From: Bacteroidia bacterium
GTDB taxonomy: Bacteria > Bacteroidota > Bacteroidia > NS11-12g > UBA9320
Assembly (NCBI GenBank): GCA_028247315.1
Contig: JAOKFZ010000004.1
Coordinates: 1-64,000, forward strand
Direction: 5' to 3'
Length of the DNA: 64,000 nt
Shown piece after piece: positions 28,701 through 36,829 of the stretch. The notes under the pieces were generated by a model. That model had not been told where the DNA came from. It worked only from the letters and a program-made list of their open reading frames with translations, and made no database searches. The translations under genes and the position numbers were made by a program. Positions within the stretch are counted from its first letter, which is position 1. Each line of letters begins with the position of its first letter.

Positions 28701-29929
28701 TAGATCTAGGTGCTACTGCTTTCGATAATAAAGAAGGTGACCTTACCGCAGCTATTGTAACTGCAGGTAATGTAGACGAAAATTTACTTGGTGTTTACAC
28801 TATTACATACAGCATACAAGATAACCAAGGCAACGCTTCTTCTGAAACACGTACTGTACGTGTAGTCGATACACAAGTGCCTATCATTGATAATGCGAGT
28901 GCTGATAAAGCAACTGCTTGTTGGACTGTAGAGGTACAACTTCAAAATATCTTTGCGGATATTACTACAGCTTCTGATAACTACAATAGCCTAGGTGGCG
29001 GCTTAACATTTACTGCTAGTCCTGCCTCTCCGCAAGGTGGTGCAGCTGTAGACACACGTTTCCAGGGTACTACCTCTGTTACCTATACCGCTACAGACGA
29101 AAGTGGTAACATCACTACACAGTGTGTTGACTATGTGGTAAGAGACTACGTTGCTCCAGAAATCAACTTACGTACACTTGATGTGGTAAACCATAGAGTA
29201 AATACGCCGTACACACCAATAAGTGCCACGGCCTCTGATAACTTATACTCAAGTACTCAGATCAGTTTAACTTCTAACTCTAATGTAGATGCTTATGTTC
29301 TGGGTACATACCAAGATACATACACTGCTACAGATGCAGCAGGTAACACAGCTACTAAAATTAGAACAGTAAATGTAATAGATGACTTAAGTCCAATCGT
29401 AAACGGTAAATCGGGTGGTTTGTTAAAAGTAGGTGTTGGTTCAAGTGTTGACGCACTCAACTACATTACCTTCACAGACAACTACGATGCTCCAGGTGAC
29501 TTATTGGCCAACCACATAATAGTATCTAACGATATCAACTTACAAGTAGCGGGTACGTATACTGCCGTATTTAGAACGGAAGACAACTCAGGTAATGTTT
29601 CTAATGACTTTCTATTATTGGTAGACGTAAAATACAACTATGCTGTAATCACCAACAGTGTAAGTGACATCAACCTAGAAGATTTACTGCGTGTTAATCC
29701 TAATCCAACTTCAGGTGACCTTAACATCAACGTAAACCTTCCTGAAAACGAAGTAATTAACCTTGCTGTCTTTAATACTATGGGCCAGCAAGTGGCTCTA
29801 GTACAAAATGGTAAAGCTCAAAATGGAACATTTAACGTAAGCCTTGCCAATCAAGCAAACGGTATATACTACGTCAAAATGAACGTTCAAGATAAAATTA
29901 TTACGAAAAAAATTGTTTTGAATAAATAA
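25760..29929 (+). CDS. Giant T9SS surface protein, copy 2 (distinct head, identical tail)
   Basis: A 1389-residue paralogue of the preceding gene. It has an N-terminal signal sequence with a longer basic region (cleavage likely after SSA, near residue 35). Residues about 36-220 form a different GEVED-like head (GIWMDFSGNSNFGDAGD, YGESHDYTF) with its own cysteines. From residue 228 onward all 1162 residues equal those of copy 1: PKD, PKD, CUB-like, PKD, PKD, GEVED, DUF5011/HYR Ig repeats, T9SS sorting domain. The heads are homologous but strongly diverged while the tails are identical, suggesting gene conversion or recent recombination. It has its own upstream promoter candidate, so both copies can be expressed separately. 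Confidence 0.85.
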   Translation: MTRNITSPNSSFQRFLRKTLLCFVAVFSFTFSSSAQYSNPDGHYYGACYTRTGNTTSYGRYAAIDNIRIEDASGNVLYSKSGAGNQCQLVNTAGSHYYFVEPTSAFSLSAGANYTLYLTTTNRLGTNGSSAGIWMDFSGNSNFGDAGDLFIARTNFPINNEQAIPFTVPCGISNGDFRLRIRTDDRYTTWQKNQHTNGGIFSAPTYAYGESHDYTFTQGTPAGLTSNFFVADTVFVGTLTAFINSNQAGYISHNWTIDGNQYTTTNADYVFGTTGTYTAKLVSENCNGVDSTTKDIVVINPTAPPVSDFVSDRNIVEIFETVNLIDLSTNGPTYWDWVITNGVDTIDGDDQAALRGGNPRVNQNPALLTGNYASAVDVGTWTVTLTASNAIPGSAPEVKTSYLTVQRSSYNMGTATVLPAGIITTPSGVIFDKGGPNANYTAPETNEALIAPCGAQSVTLEFTQFVVNANATLRIYDGVNALGTPIHPGNGYTLGNEPTGPITASSGAMYLLWTTTAGATTDGFAANWSSVAGTGATPVANYTLPNTTLYNAVPVTFENTSINADGNTDIEWTLTGPENGTYASRNFDYTFLSNGTYNLSLKVTTCDNQVSTSTQSFMVVSPTTPTNLDFVSDNQRPSVGDAVTMTATSDKANNWVWSIFPVTGWIADGRPNTSNVRSFTFNQPGAYTVQCRAYNSTNELASEATVVKTAYIIVVEHCTPIIGVTTSTDVGISYFSLSDPISGASFENSSATGVAYTDYADLGAIDLNFGGTYTFEMKRSSNVNDMSRKMWIDWNVDGDFDDAGEEVAAEATGNTMSWTSSFNVPDASTAFEATTRARIGVSYDTDPNEACGASSNPNANRIGEFEDYLIRVVNDGDEPAITLIDADTVFIEQNATPPYVALGATALDPSQGDITANILITSDLDQSLAGVYYEVYNAMDASGNPAKPVTRVIYVVADQTAPVITINGSNDVTIEVGTPYVDLGATAFDNKEGDLTAAIVTAGNVDENLLGVYTITYSIQDNQGNASSETRTVRVVDTQVPIIDNASADKATACWTVEVQLQNIFADITTASDNYNSLGGGLTFTASPASPQGGAAVDTRFQGTTSVTYTATDESGNITTQCVDYVVRDYVAPEINLRTLDVVNHRVNTPYTPISATASDNLYSSTQISLTSNSNVDAYVLGTYQDTYTATDAAGNTATKIRTVNVIDDLSPIVNGKSGGLLKVGVGSSVDALNYITFTDNYDAPGDLLANHIIVSNDINLQVAGTYTAVFRTEDNSGNVSNDFLLLVDVKYNYAVITNSVSDINLEDLLRVNPNPTSGDLNINVNLPENEVINLAVFNTMGQQVALVQNGKAQNGTFNVSLANQANGIYYVKMNVQDKIITKKIVLNK

Positions 29930-30015
29930 GAATATTCCATTCTTACGCTAATATTGAAGGCCCAACGTTAGTTGGGCCTTTTTATTTTTACCTTTTTTGC
30001 AACCTTTCTAATACA
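26440..30015 (+). repeat. Direct tandem repeat unit B (3576 bp)
   Basis: Second copy of the unit at 22040-25615. Identity breaks sharply at both ends: upstream at the codon before FFVADTVF, downstream after ataca (30015). Confidence 0.93.
29957..29986 (+). terminator. Terminator of surface protein copy 2
   Basis: Identical 10-bp stem and gtta loop as at 25557-25586, followed by T-rich sequence. The ECF sigma gene starts 58 bp further on. Confidence 0.9.
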
Positions 30016-30043
30016 GTAGTGTCTAACATAATACAAGAGTAAA

Positions 30044-30577
30044 TTGATTAGTGACCAAGAACTTATACAACGATGTAAGGACAACGATCAGTCTGCTCAG
30101 AAAATGCTCTTTGAAAAGTATGCCGATAGAATGATGGCAGTGTGCATGAGGTACTGTAAAAATCAAGATGATGCAAAAGATTTGCTTCAAGATGGGTTTT
30201 ACAAAGTCTTTGTGAATATCAAGAAGTTTAAAGGTAATAGTACAATTTCTACTTGGATGACGCGTGTTTTTATAAACATAGCAATAAACAAACAACGCTT
30301 AGGTAGAAATAAGTACGATCACTATCAGTTTGATCCTGCAAAGGAAAAAGCTACAGTAGATCCCTACCAAGAAGAACCGCAAGCTTTTGCACCCGCAAAG
30401 GTGCTGGCTGCACTAAACCAACTTCCAGATATCTATAAGGCCGTAATAAACATGTATGCTGTAGACAGTATGTCTCACAAAGAAATAGCCAAAAAGTTGG
30501 GTATTTCTGTAGGATCATCCAAAAGCAGACTTTCCAGAGGACGTGTAATACTAAATACTTTGTTGCAACGTAAATAA
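30044..30577 (+). CDS. ECF-type RNA polymerase sigma factor
   Basis: A sigma-70 family ECF factor of 177 residues. Region 2 (about 10-85) contains FEKYADRMMAVCMRYCKNQDDAKDLLQDGFYKVF; region 4 (about 115-172) contains LNQLPDIYKAVINMYAVDSMSHKEIAKKLGISVGSSKSRLSRGR. The spacer between the domains is about 30 residues. The start is a TTG (30044), just past the repeat unit. Ten base pairs separate it from a gene for a membrane-anchored barrel protein, which probably acts as its sensor or anti-sigma. Such sigma plus barrel pairs are frequent in Bacteroidota. Confidence 0.92.
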   Translation: MISDQELIQRCKDNDQSAQKMLFEKYADRMMAVCMRYCKNQDDAKDLLQDGFYKVFVNIKKFKGNSTISTWMTRVFINIAINKQRLGRNKYDHYQFDPAKEKATVDPYQEEPQAFAPAKVLAALNQLPDIYKAVINMYAVDSMSHKEIAKKLGISVGSSKSRLSRGRVILNTLLQRK

Positions 30578-30587
30578 AGGTTTTAGA

Positions 30588-31886
30588 TTGGATAATTTAC
30601 AACATATCGACGACTTGCTCAGACAAGCATCCCAAGTGCCCGCCAATGCCTTGGTGACTGCCTCTGACTGGACAATAGTTGACAAACGATTGAAGCGAAG
30701 AAAAAACCGCATCTACGCTATGTGGTTTTTTCTGGCTTTAGTCTCCGTATCTAGTCTTGGAGTATTTTTTTACATCGACAGCCAAGAAATTTACAACACG
30801 CCTATTCTAGCTAAAACAACGGAATCTCTTCCTAAACAAGACACGCATAAAACCACACAGAATTTCCAAGTTCCGAATAACGCTGATCTTAGTCATTCGC
30901 ACGAATCTACGAATGAACTTACCATCAGGCAGTCAGATTATACTACGGAAGAACAAATTTCTGCTGAAATAACAATGACGGACACACATGATGCCACAAG
31001 AACACCGTCAATTATTACACAGCCCGCTCTATATATACCAGCAGAAACTATTACTCTACTACCAACTCGAAACACAGGATCATACGTTGGAGACATTTCT
31101 CCAAATACATTACAACTAATTCCACCAACCAGAATTGCTAGTGTAATCGCTAACCATACCAACACGAGTGAATCAACACCTAAACCAGAAAGACACTGGG
31201 AAGTGGGTGTATCTTTTACTCCAGGACTGTCCAATAAAATTACTTCAGAAAGCCGTACCTTGAATGGACTAATTAACCGTTCATATTATGACAAAATAGC
31301 GAATAGCGAAACCACAGCCTTTTCCAATACTTTTGGCTTCAACATACAGTACCATGCGAAAGAATGGTTTATTTCCTCTGGTCTATTTATCACCAAACGT
31401 AGAGAACAACTGGACTACAAGTATACAATTACAGAAGGTCCTCTGTATGATGCCACCACGATTTATTCCTATGTACCGCTGGATCCAATAGCGTACGAAT
31501 CTATAGTTTATTCAGGGTCAAATTCATACCATTTTATTGAAATCCCGTTAAACATAGGGCACAAGACGACTATTTCACCTAACTTTGAGCTAAGAACTCA
31601 ATTGGGAGCATCCTATATGGCTCTCAGAAATAGGGAAGGTAAGAAAGGAAATTTTACCACTCTTGAGTTAGAAGATCTACAAGATTTGCAATTTGCCCAA
31701 CACAATATCGCCGCAAACGTAAAAACAGGTTTATACCTGAATAAGTCACGTTTTATTGTGGGTGTAGAGCCAACATTTGGTATTAACCTAAACTCACTCA
31801 GATCTGTAGAAACCTCTGCTATTAAAACAAAACCATACGGGTACGGACTTAATATTACTAGTGCTATTAAACTATTCAAACTATGA
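30588..31886 (+). CDS. Trans-envelope protein: cytoplasmic head, TM helix, outer-membrane barrel (candidate anti-sigma/sensor)
   Basis: 432 residues with an unusual layout. Residues 1-42 are a short charged cytoplasmic segment (IDDLLRQASQVP, then DKRLKRRKNR). Residues about 44-62 are one hydrophobic helix. Residues about 65-195 are a Thr/Ser/Asn/Pro-rich periplasmic linker. From about 198 to the C-terminus it shows alternating beta strands ending in aromatic or hydrophobic residues (HWEVGVSFTPGL at the start), as in PorT-like outer-membrane beta-barrels. It would thus span both membranes. It lies 10 bp after the ECF sigma gene and overlaps the following gene by 4 bp (ATGA). A role in controlling the sigma factor is inferred from position and the cytoplasmic head. 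The start codon is TTG. Confidence 0.7.
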   Translation: MDNLQHIDDLLRQASQVPANALVTASDWTIVDKRLKRRKNRIYAMWFFLALVSVSSLGVFFYIDSQEIYNTPILAKTTESLPKQDTHKTTQNFQVPNNADLSHSHESTNELTIRQSDYTTEEQISAEITMTDTHDATRTPSIITQPALYIPAETITLLPTRNTGSYVGDISPNTLQLIPPTRIASVIANHTNTSESTPKPERHWEVGVSFTPGLSNKITSESRTLNGLINRSYYDKIANSETTAFSNTFGFNIQYHAKEWFISSGLFITKRREQLDYKYTITEGPLYDATTIYSYVPLDPIAYESIVYSGSNSYHFIEIPLNIGHKTTISPNFELRTQLGASYMALRNREGKKGNFTTLELEDLQDLQFAQHNIAANVKTGLYLNKSRFIVGVEPTFGINLNSLRSVETSAIKTKPYGYGLNITSAIKLFKL

Positions 31887-34318
31887 GAAGAATAGTATTA
31901 CATATCGCGACTCTCCTGATTGTATATGCCACACAGGCACAAATACTTGCTCCAATGGGCAAAGGGCTACCTGCTGCACCAGACAAGATTGCAAACCATA
32001 AAGGGGGTGTAGTAGCTGCCTATGACGATAGAGACAACATCATTAACCTACAAATATGGAACGGAGATTTCTGGTACACCTTACCTACGCCAGCTCTGCC
32101 AAGTACAGGTACTACTCCCTTAGGAACTTACCAAATAATTGATTTAATCAGTTTTGAGAATAATATATACCTCATGACGGGTTATAACCAAAACCTTCCA
32201 ATCGGTGCTGCCAATAGCATTCTAAAATGGGACGGTTCTAGTTGGAGTAATATAAGTGATAGTAAGGTCACCAATAGCTTGTCACTAAAAGCCCTTATAA
32301 TTGAAGACAACGCCCTCAAGTGCATTGGCAAATTTAAAGAGGGCACAGTAGAAACGAATATTGCCCGTTATACTGGTTCTAGCTGGTCCTTAGAAGGTAA
32401 CCTCATCACTAATAATATAGAAAGAGACAATTTTGAAAGTGTAGTAAAAAAAGGTGAAAATGTCTTTGCCACAGGAACATTTACCAACCCTCAAGACAAC
32501 AAACTTTCATTGGTGAAGTGGAACGGAACAGAGTGGACGCTAACTGATTTTCCTCCGTTTCTGGATAAAAATATCGCCCTTGGAACGTACCGAGACAAAA
32601 TAGTCGTATTTGGTACATCTAACTTTAACACAGCACCAATTAAAATAAGTCAAGGAACCAACTGGACAGACTTAGATAACGGATTAGAAAACTATACGGT
32701 AAGAAATATTTCTCAGTTTGCCGAATTAGACGGACAACTTGTGGCCCTAGGTTCATTCGTAAATAATCAAACATCACAACAGAGTAAACTTATGCTTTAT
32801 GATGGTGAACAATGGAGCCCTTCCAATATTGTCCTAAACAACATTGATCAAATCCATTCGTTTGGCAAGGTAGTAGCTCTAAGCGGAGACTACGACGACA
32901 ATGGTATACTACGTGGTATAGGCCAGATTTACGCAGATAAAGCACAAGTTATTACCCGTGTATTCAATGACAAAAACAGCAACTGTAAAAAGGATGCCAA
33001 TGAAGATTGGTTAAGACACTATCCAGTAAGTATTAATGAAGTAAGCCTAATTCCAACAGGGAATAATGGAGTTCTATATGCTCAAATAGAGAAGAACGAG
33101 AGTTATAAAATAAATGCTGCCAACTATAGACATTTTGTTCCAACGTGTGACGATATTCAGCTGGAACCAACAGCGTATAAAACGTATTTCGAAAGTGCCC
33201 TTGGTGCTCGACAAATAATGGGTATTAGTGATGCTCAAATATATATCACTGATAATCAAGGAAATAAGTATCTATCTGGCGAAGAAAGAGCAGCTGTACT
33301 CTGTGTATCAAATCTCGGAAGTCAACCCATTACGGATGCGACACTTTCATTACAATTACCCCAAGGTTTAGGTAATTTCACATCAGATGTTGCTCCAAAT
33401 GTAGTAACAGATAATGTTGCCACATGGACCGTAAGCCTGTCTTCCTCCACTGATAAGTGTATTGCATTAAACTACAACTTAGGGAGTATTGACGACCAAA
33501 CATTGACTGCAGAGGTAATGCTACCTAACGGAGTAATAGATACAGACCTAACCAATAACACGTCTAATTTTACCTACTATACAGGCGAATCATTGTCCAA
33601 CAATAAGCAATGTCTGAACGGGAAAAATATTAACCCTGCTGAACATCAACTGCGATATAAAATAAACGTTAAGAATGAAAACGCAGCTACCGTAAATGCA
33701 ATAAAAATAGTGGATATACTAGATGAGGATATCATTAGAAGTGTAGAAGGTGTTTATGTCACTACGAGTCATTCAGATGCTACAATCTACTCCGACTACG
33801 AGTTTGTAACAAACGAGAACGGTAAGCAGGTATTAAAATTGATCACTACCATAGAGGGAGTTTCCATACCGGGTGCTAGTGACAATGATGCTCTATCTAA
33901 GGCCTTTGTAGACTACCAGATAGGAATACGTAGCGCCCTCATGAAAAAGGATGCAGAAATTTGCAATACTGCTAAGATTTATCTTTCGTTTGAGAATGGG
34001 GTATACGGAGAACCAATTGCCACCAACACCGTGTGTAGCTATATGAGTGAAACACTCGGCGTTACAAATACTATTGTGTCACCTCCTACTATTGATGATT
34101 TAGAAATAGGGCCAAACCCCGTTTCGGATCTAGTCGTAATCTCCAATGATAGAAGCAATTCTGTGCACCTATCTATGGTGAACAGTCTGGGTCAAAAACT
34201 TAAGCAGCTTGACGTAAAGCAACATTCTAAAATAAGTTTAGATGTGTCTAAATACCCGCCAGGTGTGTATTTCATGTATGCTAACGGGCTATTTGCTAAA
34301 AAAATAGTTAAACATTAA
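31883..34318 (+). CDS. T9SS-secreted protein with propeller-like N-terminus and DUF7619-like domain
   Basis: An 811-residue exported protein. Residues 1-20 are a signal peptide (MRRIVLHIATLLIVYATQAQ). Residues about 25-355 carry repeated strand motifs such as KWDGSSWSN, KWNGTEWT and YDGEQWSP, suggesting a beta-propeller. About 360-450 is a carboxypeptidase-regulatory-like segment (FNDKNSNCKKDANED). About 470-560 is a CARDB-like domain, and about 580-690 resembles DUF7619 (HQLRYKINVKNEN). The last 75 residues are the sorting domain (IGPNPVSDLVVIS, YPPGVYFMYA). It overlaps the barrel gene by 4 bp, so it is the third member of the sigma operon and a plausible surface ligand or output. Its 3' end overlaps comF by 4 bp, convergently. 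Confidence 0.78.
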   Translation: MRRIVLHIATLLIVYATQAQILAPMGKGLPAAPDKIANHKGGVVAAYDDRDNIINLQIWNGDFWYTLPTPALPSTGTTPLGTYQIIDLISFENNIYLMTGYNQNLPIGAANSILKWDGSSWSNISDSKVTNSLSLKALIIEDNALKCIGKFKEGTVETNIARYTGSSWSLEGNLITNNIERDNFESVVKKGENVFATGTFTNPQDNKLSLVKWNGTEWTLTDFPPFLDKNIALGTYRDKIVVFGTSNFNTAPIKISQGTNWTDLDNGLENYTVRNISQFAELDGQLVALGSFVNNQTSQQSKLMLYDGEQWSPSNIVLNNIDQIHSFGKVVALSGDYDDNGILRGIGQIYADKAQVITRVFNDKNSNCKKDANEDWLRHYPVSINEVSLIPTGNNGVLYAQIEKNESYKINAANYRHFVPTCDDIQLEPTAYKTYFESALGARQIMGISDAQIYITDNQGNKYLSGEERAAVLCVSNLGSQPITDATLSLQLPQGLGNFTSDVAPNVVTDNVATWTVSLSSSTDKCIALNYNLGSIDDQTLTAEVMLPNGVIDTDLTNNTSNFTYYTGESLSNNKQCLNGKNINPAEHQLRYKINVKNENAATVNAIKIVDILDEDIIRSVEGVYVTTSHSDATIYSDYEFVTNENGKQVLKLITTIEGVSIPGASDNDALSKAFVDYQIGIRSALMKKDAEICNTAKIYLSFENGVYGEPIATNTVCSYMSETLGVTNTIVSPPTIDDLEIGPNPVSDLVVISNDRSNSVHLSMVNSLGQKLKQLDVKQHSKISLDVSKYPPGVYFMYANGLFAKKIVKH

Positions 34319-35004
34319 GTAGCTACTGCTAAAGAAGCTACACTGAGCTTCAACCCTTCTACATCTAAGAGTACAGACCCACAAGATTCCATTGTAGAGC
34401 CTGTGGTAATGACGTCATCTATAAGTAAAATATTTTTACCTTCAATCATTTTGGGGTCTATGACCCTAAATAATTCCTTGGAATTGATATACCGCTCATA
34501 CCGCTTTTTCTTGGTTTGAGTACCATTGTATCGTTCTCTCACAACTACGTCTGATAGCATTGGTATTTTCATTATTTCACACAGTCCGTGACCAAGCAAG
34601 TCGCATTGATTGTATCCTCTAAACTTTTGTCTTTTTGGATGTAGCGGAACAGGAATAACATAATCAATCTGGTTGAAATTACCCGTCTTTATCAAGGCAT
34701 TGCCAAGCCATTTTCCCATTTCTATACCGAGATCAGTATTCCTTTTGTACTTCAACTCGTGCATTAATTTTTTAACATCGTTTGTACTCTTATAGGATAG
34801 ATAAGCTGTTGTAGCCTCCAACTTGAGCCTTCCCCAAAACTTCTTGGCCAGTGGATTATCACGCTCTGCAATCAACTCAAATCTAGGTAGTGTATACAAA
34901 CAGAAATCACAAACAGATTCCTCCTGCTTACTTAGGTACCCATCGCAACAAACACACAGGTTTGGGAATAGCATTTGACCAACTGACGCCAACAAATTCT
35001 TCAT
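34315..35004 (-). CDS. ComF-family phosphoribosyltransferase-like protein
   Basis: A 229-residue ComF/GntX-like protein. The N-terminus has a zinc-ribbon pair (C-V-C-C and C-D-F-C, residues about 17-35). The C-terminal half is a type I phosphoribosyltransferase fold with the PRPP loop ILLIDDVITTGSTMESC near residue 195 and IPVPLHPKRQKFRGYNQ near 117. ComF is needed for DNA uptake in naturally competent bacteria, and its biochemical substrate is unknown. It is divergent from thiL, with 44 bp between the starts. Confidence 0.92.
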   Translation of the reverse strand: MKNLLASVGQMLFPNLCVCCDGYLSKQEESVCDFCLYTLPRFELIAERDNPLAKKFWGRLKLEATTAYLSYKSTNDVKKLMHELKYKRNTDLGIEMGKWLGNALIKTGNFNQIDYVIPVPLHPKRQKFRGYNQCDLLGHGLCEIMKIPMLSDVVVRERYNGTQTKKKRYERYINSKELFRVIDPKMIEGKNILLIDDVITTGSTMESCGSVLLDVEGLKLSVASLAVAT

Positions 35005-35048
35005 TTAGTGCTCAAATTACGTGAAATACAAGACCTTTGCAACTATCT

Positions 35049-36122
35049 ATGTTCGAAAACAAAGAAACCACCAATATTAGTGAACTCGGAGAGTTCGGAC
35101 TTATTGAACACCTTACGAAACAATTTATCATAACCAAACCAGAGACCAAACTGAGTATCGGTGATGATGCTGCCGTAATTCACATGGCTGACAAACAGCA
35201 AGTTATAAGCACAGACATGCTCATAGAGGACATACATTTTGACATGATGTACTCTCCACTTGTACATATTGGATATAAGTCTATATCCTCCAGCATCAGT
35301 GATATATGTGCAATGAACGCCAAGGCCAGTCAAGTTTTGGTTTCTGTAGCCATGTCTAGCAAGTACACGCTACAAGCTGTGGAAGAACTCTATACCGGTA
35401 TTCGTGCCGCTTGCGAAAAATATGATGTAGAGTTAATAGGCGGAGATACCAGTAGTTCGGTAATTGGTATGTGCATTAGCGTAACTGTAATCGGATATGC
35501 TGAAGAGAAAAAAATAGTTACCCGAAGCGGTGCAAAAGAAGGAGATCTACTTTGTGTAAGTGGTGATCTAGGTGGAGCCTATATGGGTTTGCAAATATTG
35601 GAGCGTGAAAAGCAGGTTTTCTTGACAAATAAGGAAATGAAACCCGATTTAGAAGGCAAAGACTACATCGTGGGTAGACAGCTGCGTCCAGAGGCTAGAA
35701 AAGACATTGTGGATCTTTTTGAAGAGCTTGGCATTCAGCCTTCATCCATGATCGACGTTAGTGATGGCTTAAGCAGCGAGGTCTTCCATCTCTGTAAGCA
35801 ATCTAATATAGGAATGAAGGTATACGAGGATAAACTACCTATAGACCAACAAACCTATGATACAGCCATAGAATTCAACCTTGCTCCTACTACGTGTGCC
35901 ATGAATGGTGGTGAAGACTACGAACTTCTCTTTACCGTACCACAAGCAGATTTTGACAAGATAAAAAATTCAATGGACATAAGTATAGTAGGCTACTGCA
36001 CCGCCCCTCACGAAGGCAAAGAACTAATTACCAAGTCTGGCAACGTAGTACCTCTAGAAGCCCAAGGTTGGGAAAACTTTAACCTCTCCGTTTCCAAAGA
36101 GGAAACATCGGAAGAAAGCTAG
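35049..36122 (+). CDS. thiL: Thiamine-monophosphate kinase
   Basis: Phosphorylates thiamine monophosphate to the active diphosphate. It has 357 residues of the PurM/ThiL fold. ELGEFGLIEHL at the start and IGDDAAVI near 46 form the ATP site. STDMLIEDIHFD follows, then VSGDLGGAYMG, MIDVSDGLSSEVFH and MNGGEDYELLF. The ATG at 35049 is chosen over an upstream in-frame TTG because MFENKETTNISELGEF matches the family start. Its end overlaps the minus-strand rhodanese-thioredoxin gene by 4 bp. Confidence 0.95.
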   Translation: MFENKETTNISELGEFGLIEHLTKQFIITKPETKLSIGDDAAVIHMADKQQVISTDMLIEDIHFDMMYSPLVHIGYKSISSSISDICAMNAKASQVLVSVAMSSKYTLQAVEELYTGIRAACEKYDVELIGGDTSSSVIGMCISVTVIGYAEEKKIVTRSGAKEGDLLCVSGDLGGAYMGLQILEREKQVFLTNKEMKPDLEGKDYIVGRQLRPEARKDIVDLFEELGIQPSSMIDVSDGLSSEVFHLCKQSNIGMKVYEDKLPIDQQTYDTAIEFNLAPTTCAMNGGEDYELLFTVPQADFDKIKNSMDISIVGYCTAPHEGKELITKSGNVVPLEAQGWENFNLSVSKEETSEES

Positions 36123-36829
36123 ATATATTTACTTAACAAAGCAGCTAATTCTTCCTCTGAGTGGTAACCCGTTTTATCATATACTTCTGTACCATCTTTG
36201 TATATTTTAATCAAGGGTATTGCATTGATTTGGAAATGACCTGACACTTCAATACTCTTGTCCGTATCCACTTTTAGTACTAAGACCTCATCTCCATACT
36301 TTTTTTTCATCGTTTCTATGTGCGGAGCCATTGCTTTGCAAGGACCACACCACGGGGCATAAAAGTCTACAAGCACAACCTTACCAGAAGACACTGCCTC
36401 ATTATAACGTGCTAGCGTATACCCTGAATTTGTTTTTTTTGTGTCAGCAATTATCTTGTAACCTTCTGCCTTCCATCGTAGTATGCCTCCTTTTAGGTCA
36501 TACACTTTGTATCCCATTTCTTTAAGTTGCACTGCTGCTTTAGCACTTCTGCCGCCAGATTTACAATACACAAGTACATCCTTACTTTTATCAAGTAGAG
36601 CTGCTTTTTGAGCAAAATCAGAACCATTCACATTGATATTGCTTGCGTTTTCTAGGTGATTGGTTGCAAATTCTTCTGGAGACCTTACGTCTACAAGGGT
36701 ATACTCCATATTGACCATTTTTTCTGCAAACGTCTTTGCATCTAGACTAGCCGTTTCTATTTTACTAGCTCCACATGCTGCAATTAGCGTGATTACTATT
36801 GCTGCCATACTCCACTTTATGCTCTTCAT
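36119..36829 (-). CDS. Rhodanese-thioredoxin fusion lipoprotein
   Basis: A 236-residue periplasmic or envelope protein. The N-terminus is a lipoprotein signal with lipobox IAAC (C19). Residues about 28-125 are a rhodanese domain with the active-site loop CKSGGRS (C89). Residues about 137-236 are a thioredoxin domain with WCGPC (160-164) and the cis-Pro stretch NAIPLIKIY. Both active-site cysteine sets are intact, so it could pass sulfane sulfur or electrons between the two domains. The gene overlaps the upstream GH3 gene by 4 bp and is the last of an M28-GH3-rhodanese/Trx operon. The specific substrate is unknown. Confidence 0.88.
   Translation of the reverse strand: MKSIKWSMAAIVITLIAACGASKIETASLDAKTFAEKMVNMEYTLVDVRSPEEFATNHLENASNINVNGSDFAQKAALLDKSKDVLVYCKSGGRSAKAAVQLKEMGYKVYDLKGGILRWKAEGYKIIADTKKTNSGYTLARYNEAVSSGKVVLVDFYAPWCGPCKAMAPHIETMKKKYGDEVLVLKVDTDKSIEVSGHFQINAIPLIKIYKDGTEVYDKTGYHSEEELAALLSKYI

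Noticed and set aside
21489-29929. The tandem surface genes as a single frameshifted gene
   Set aside because: Each has its own signal peptide, stop, terminator and a unique 144-bp intergenic segment with a promoter-like motif.
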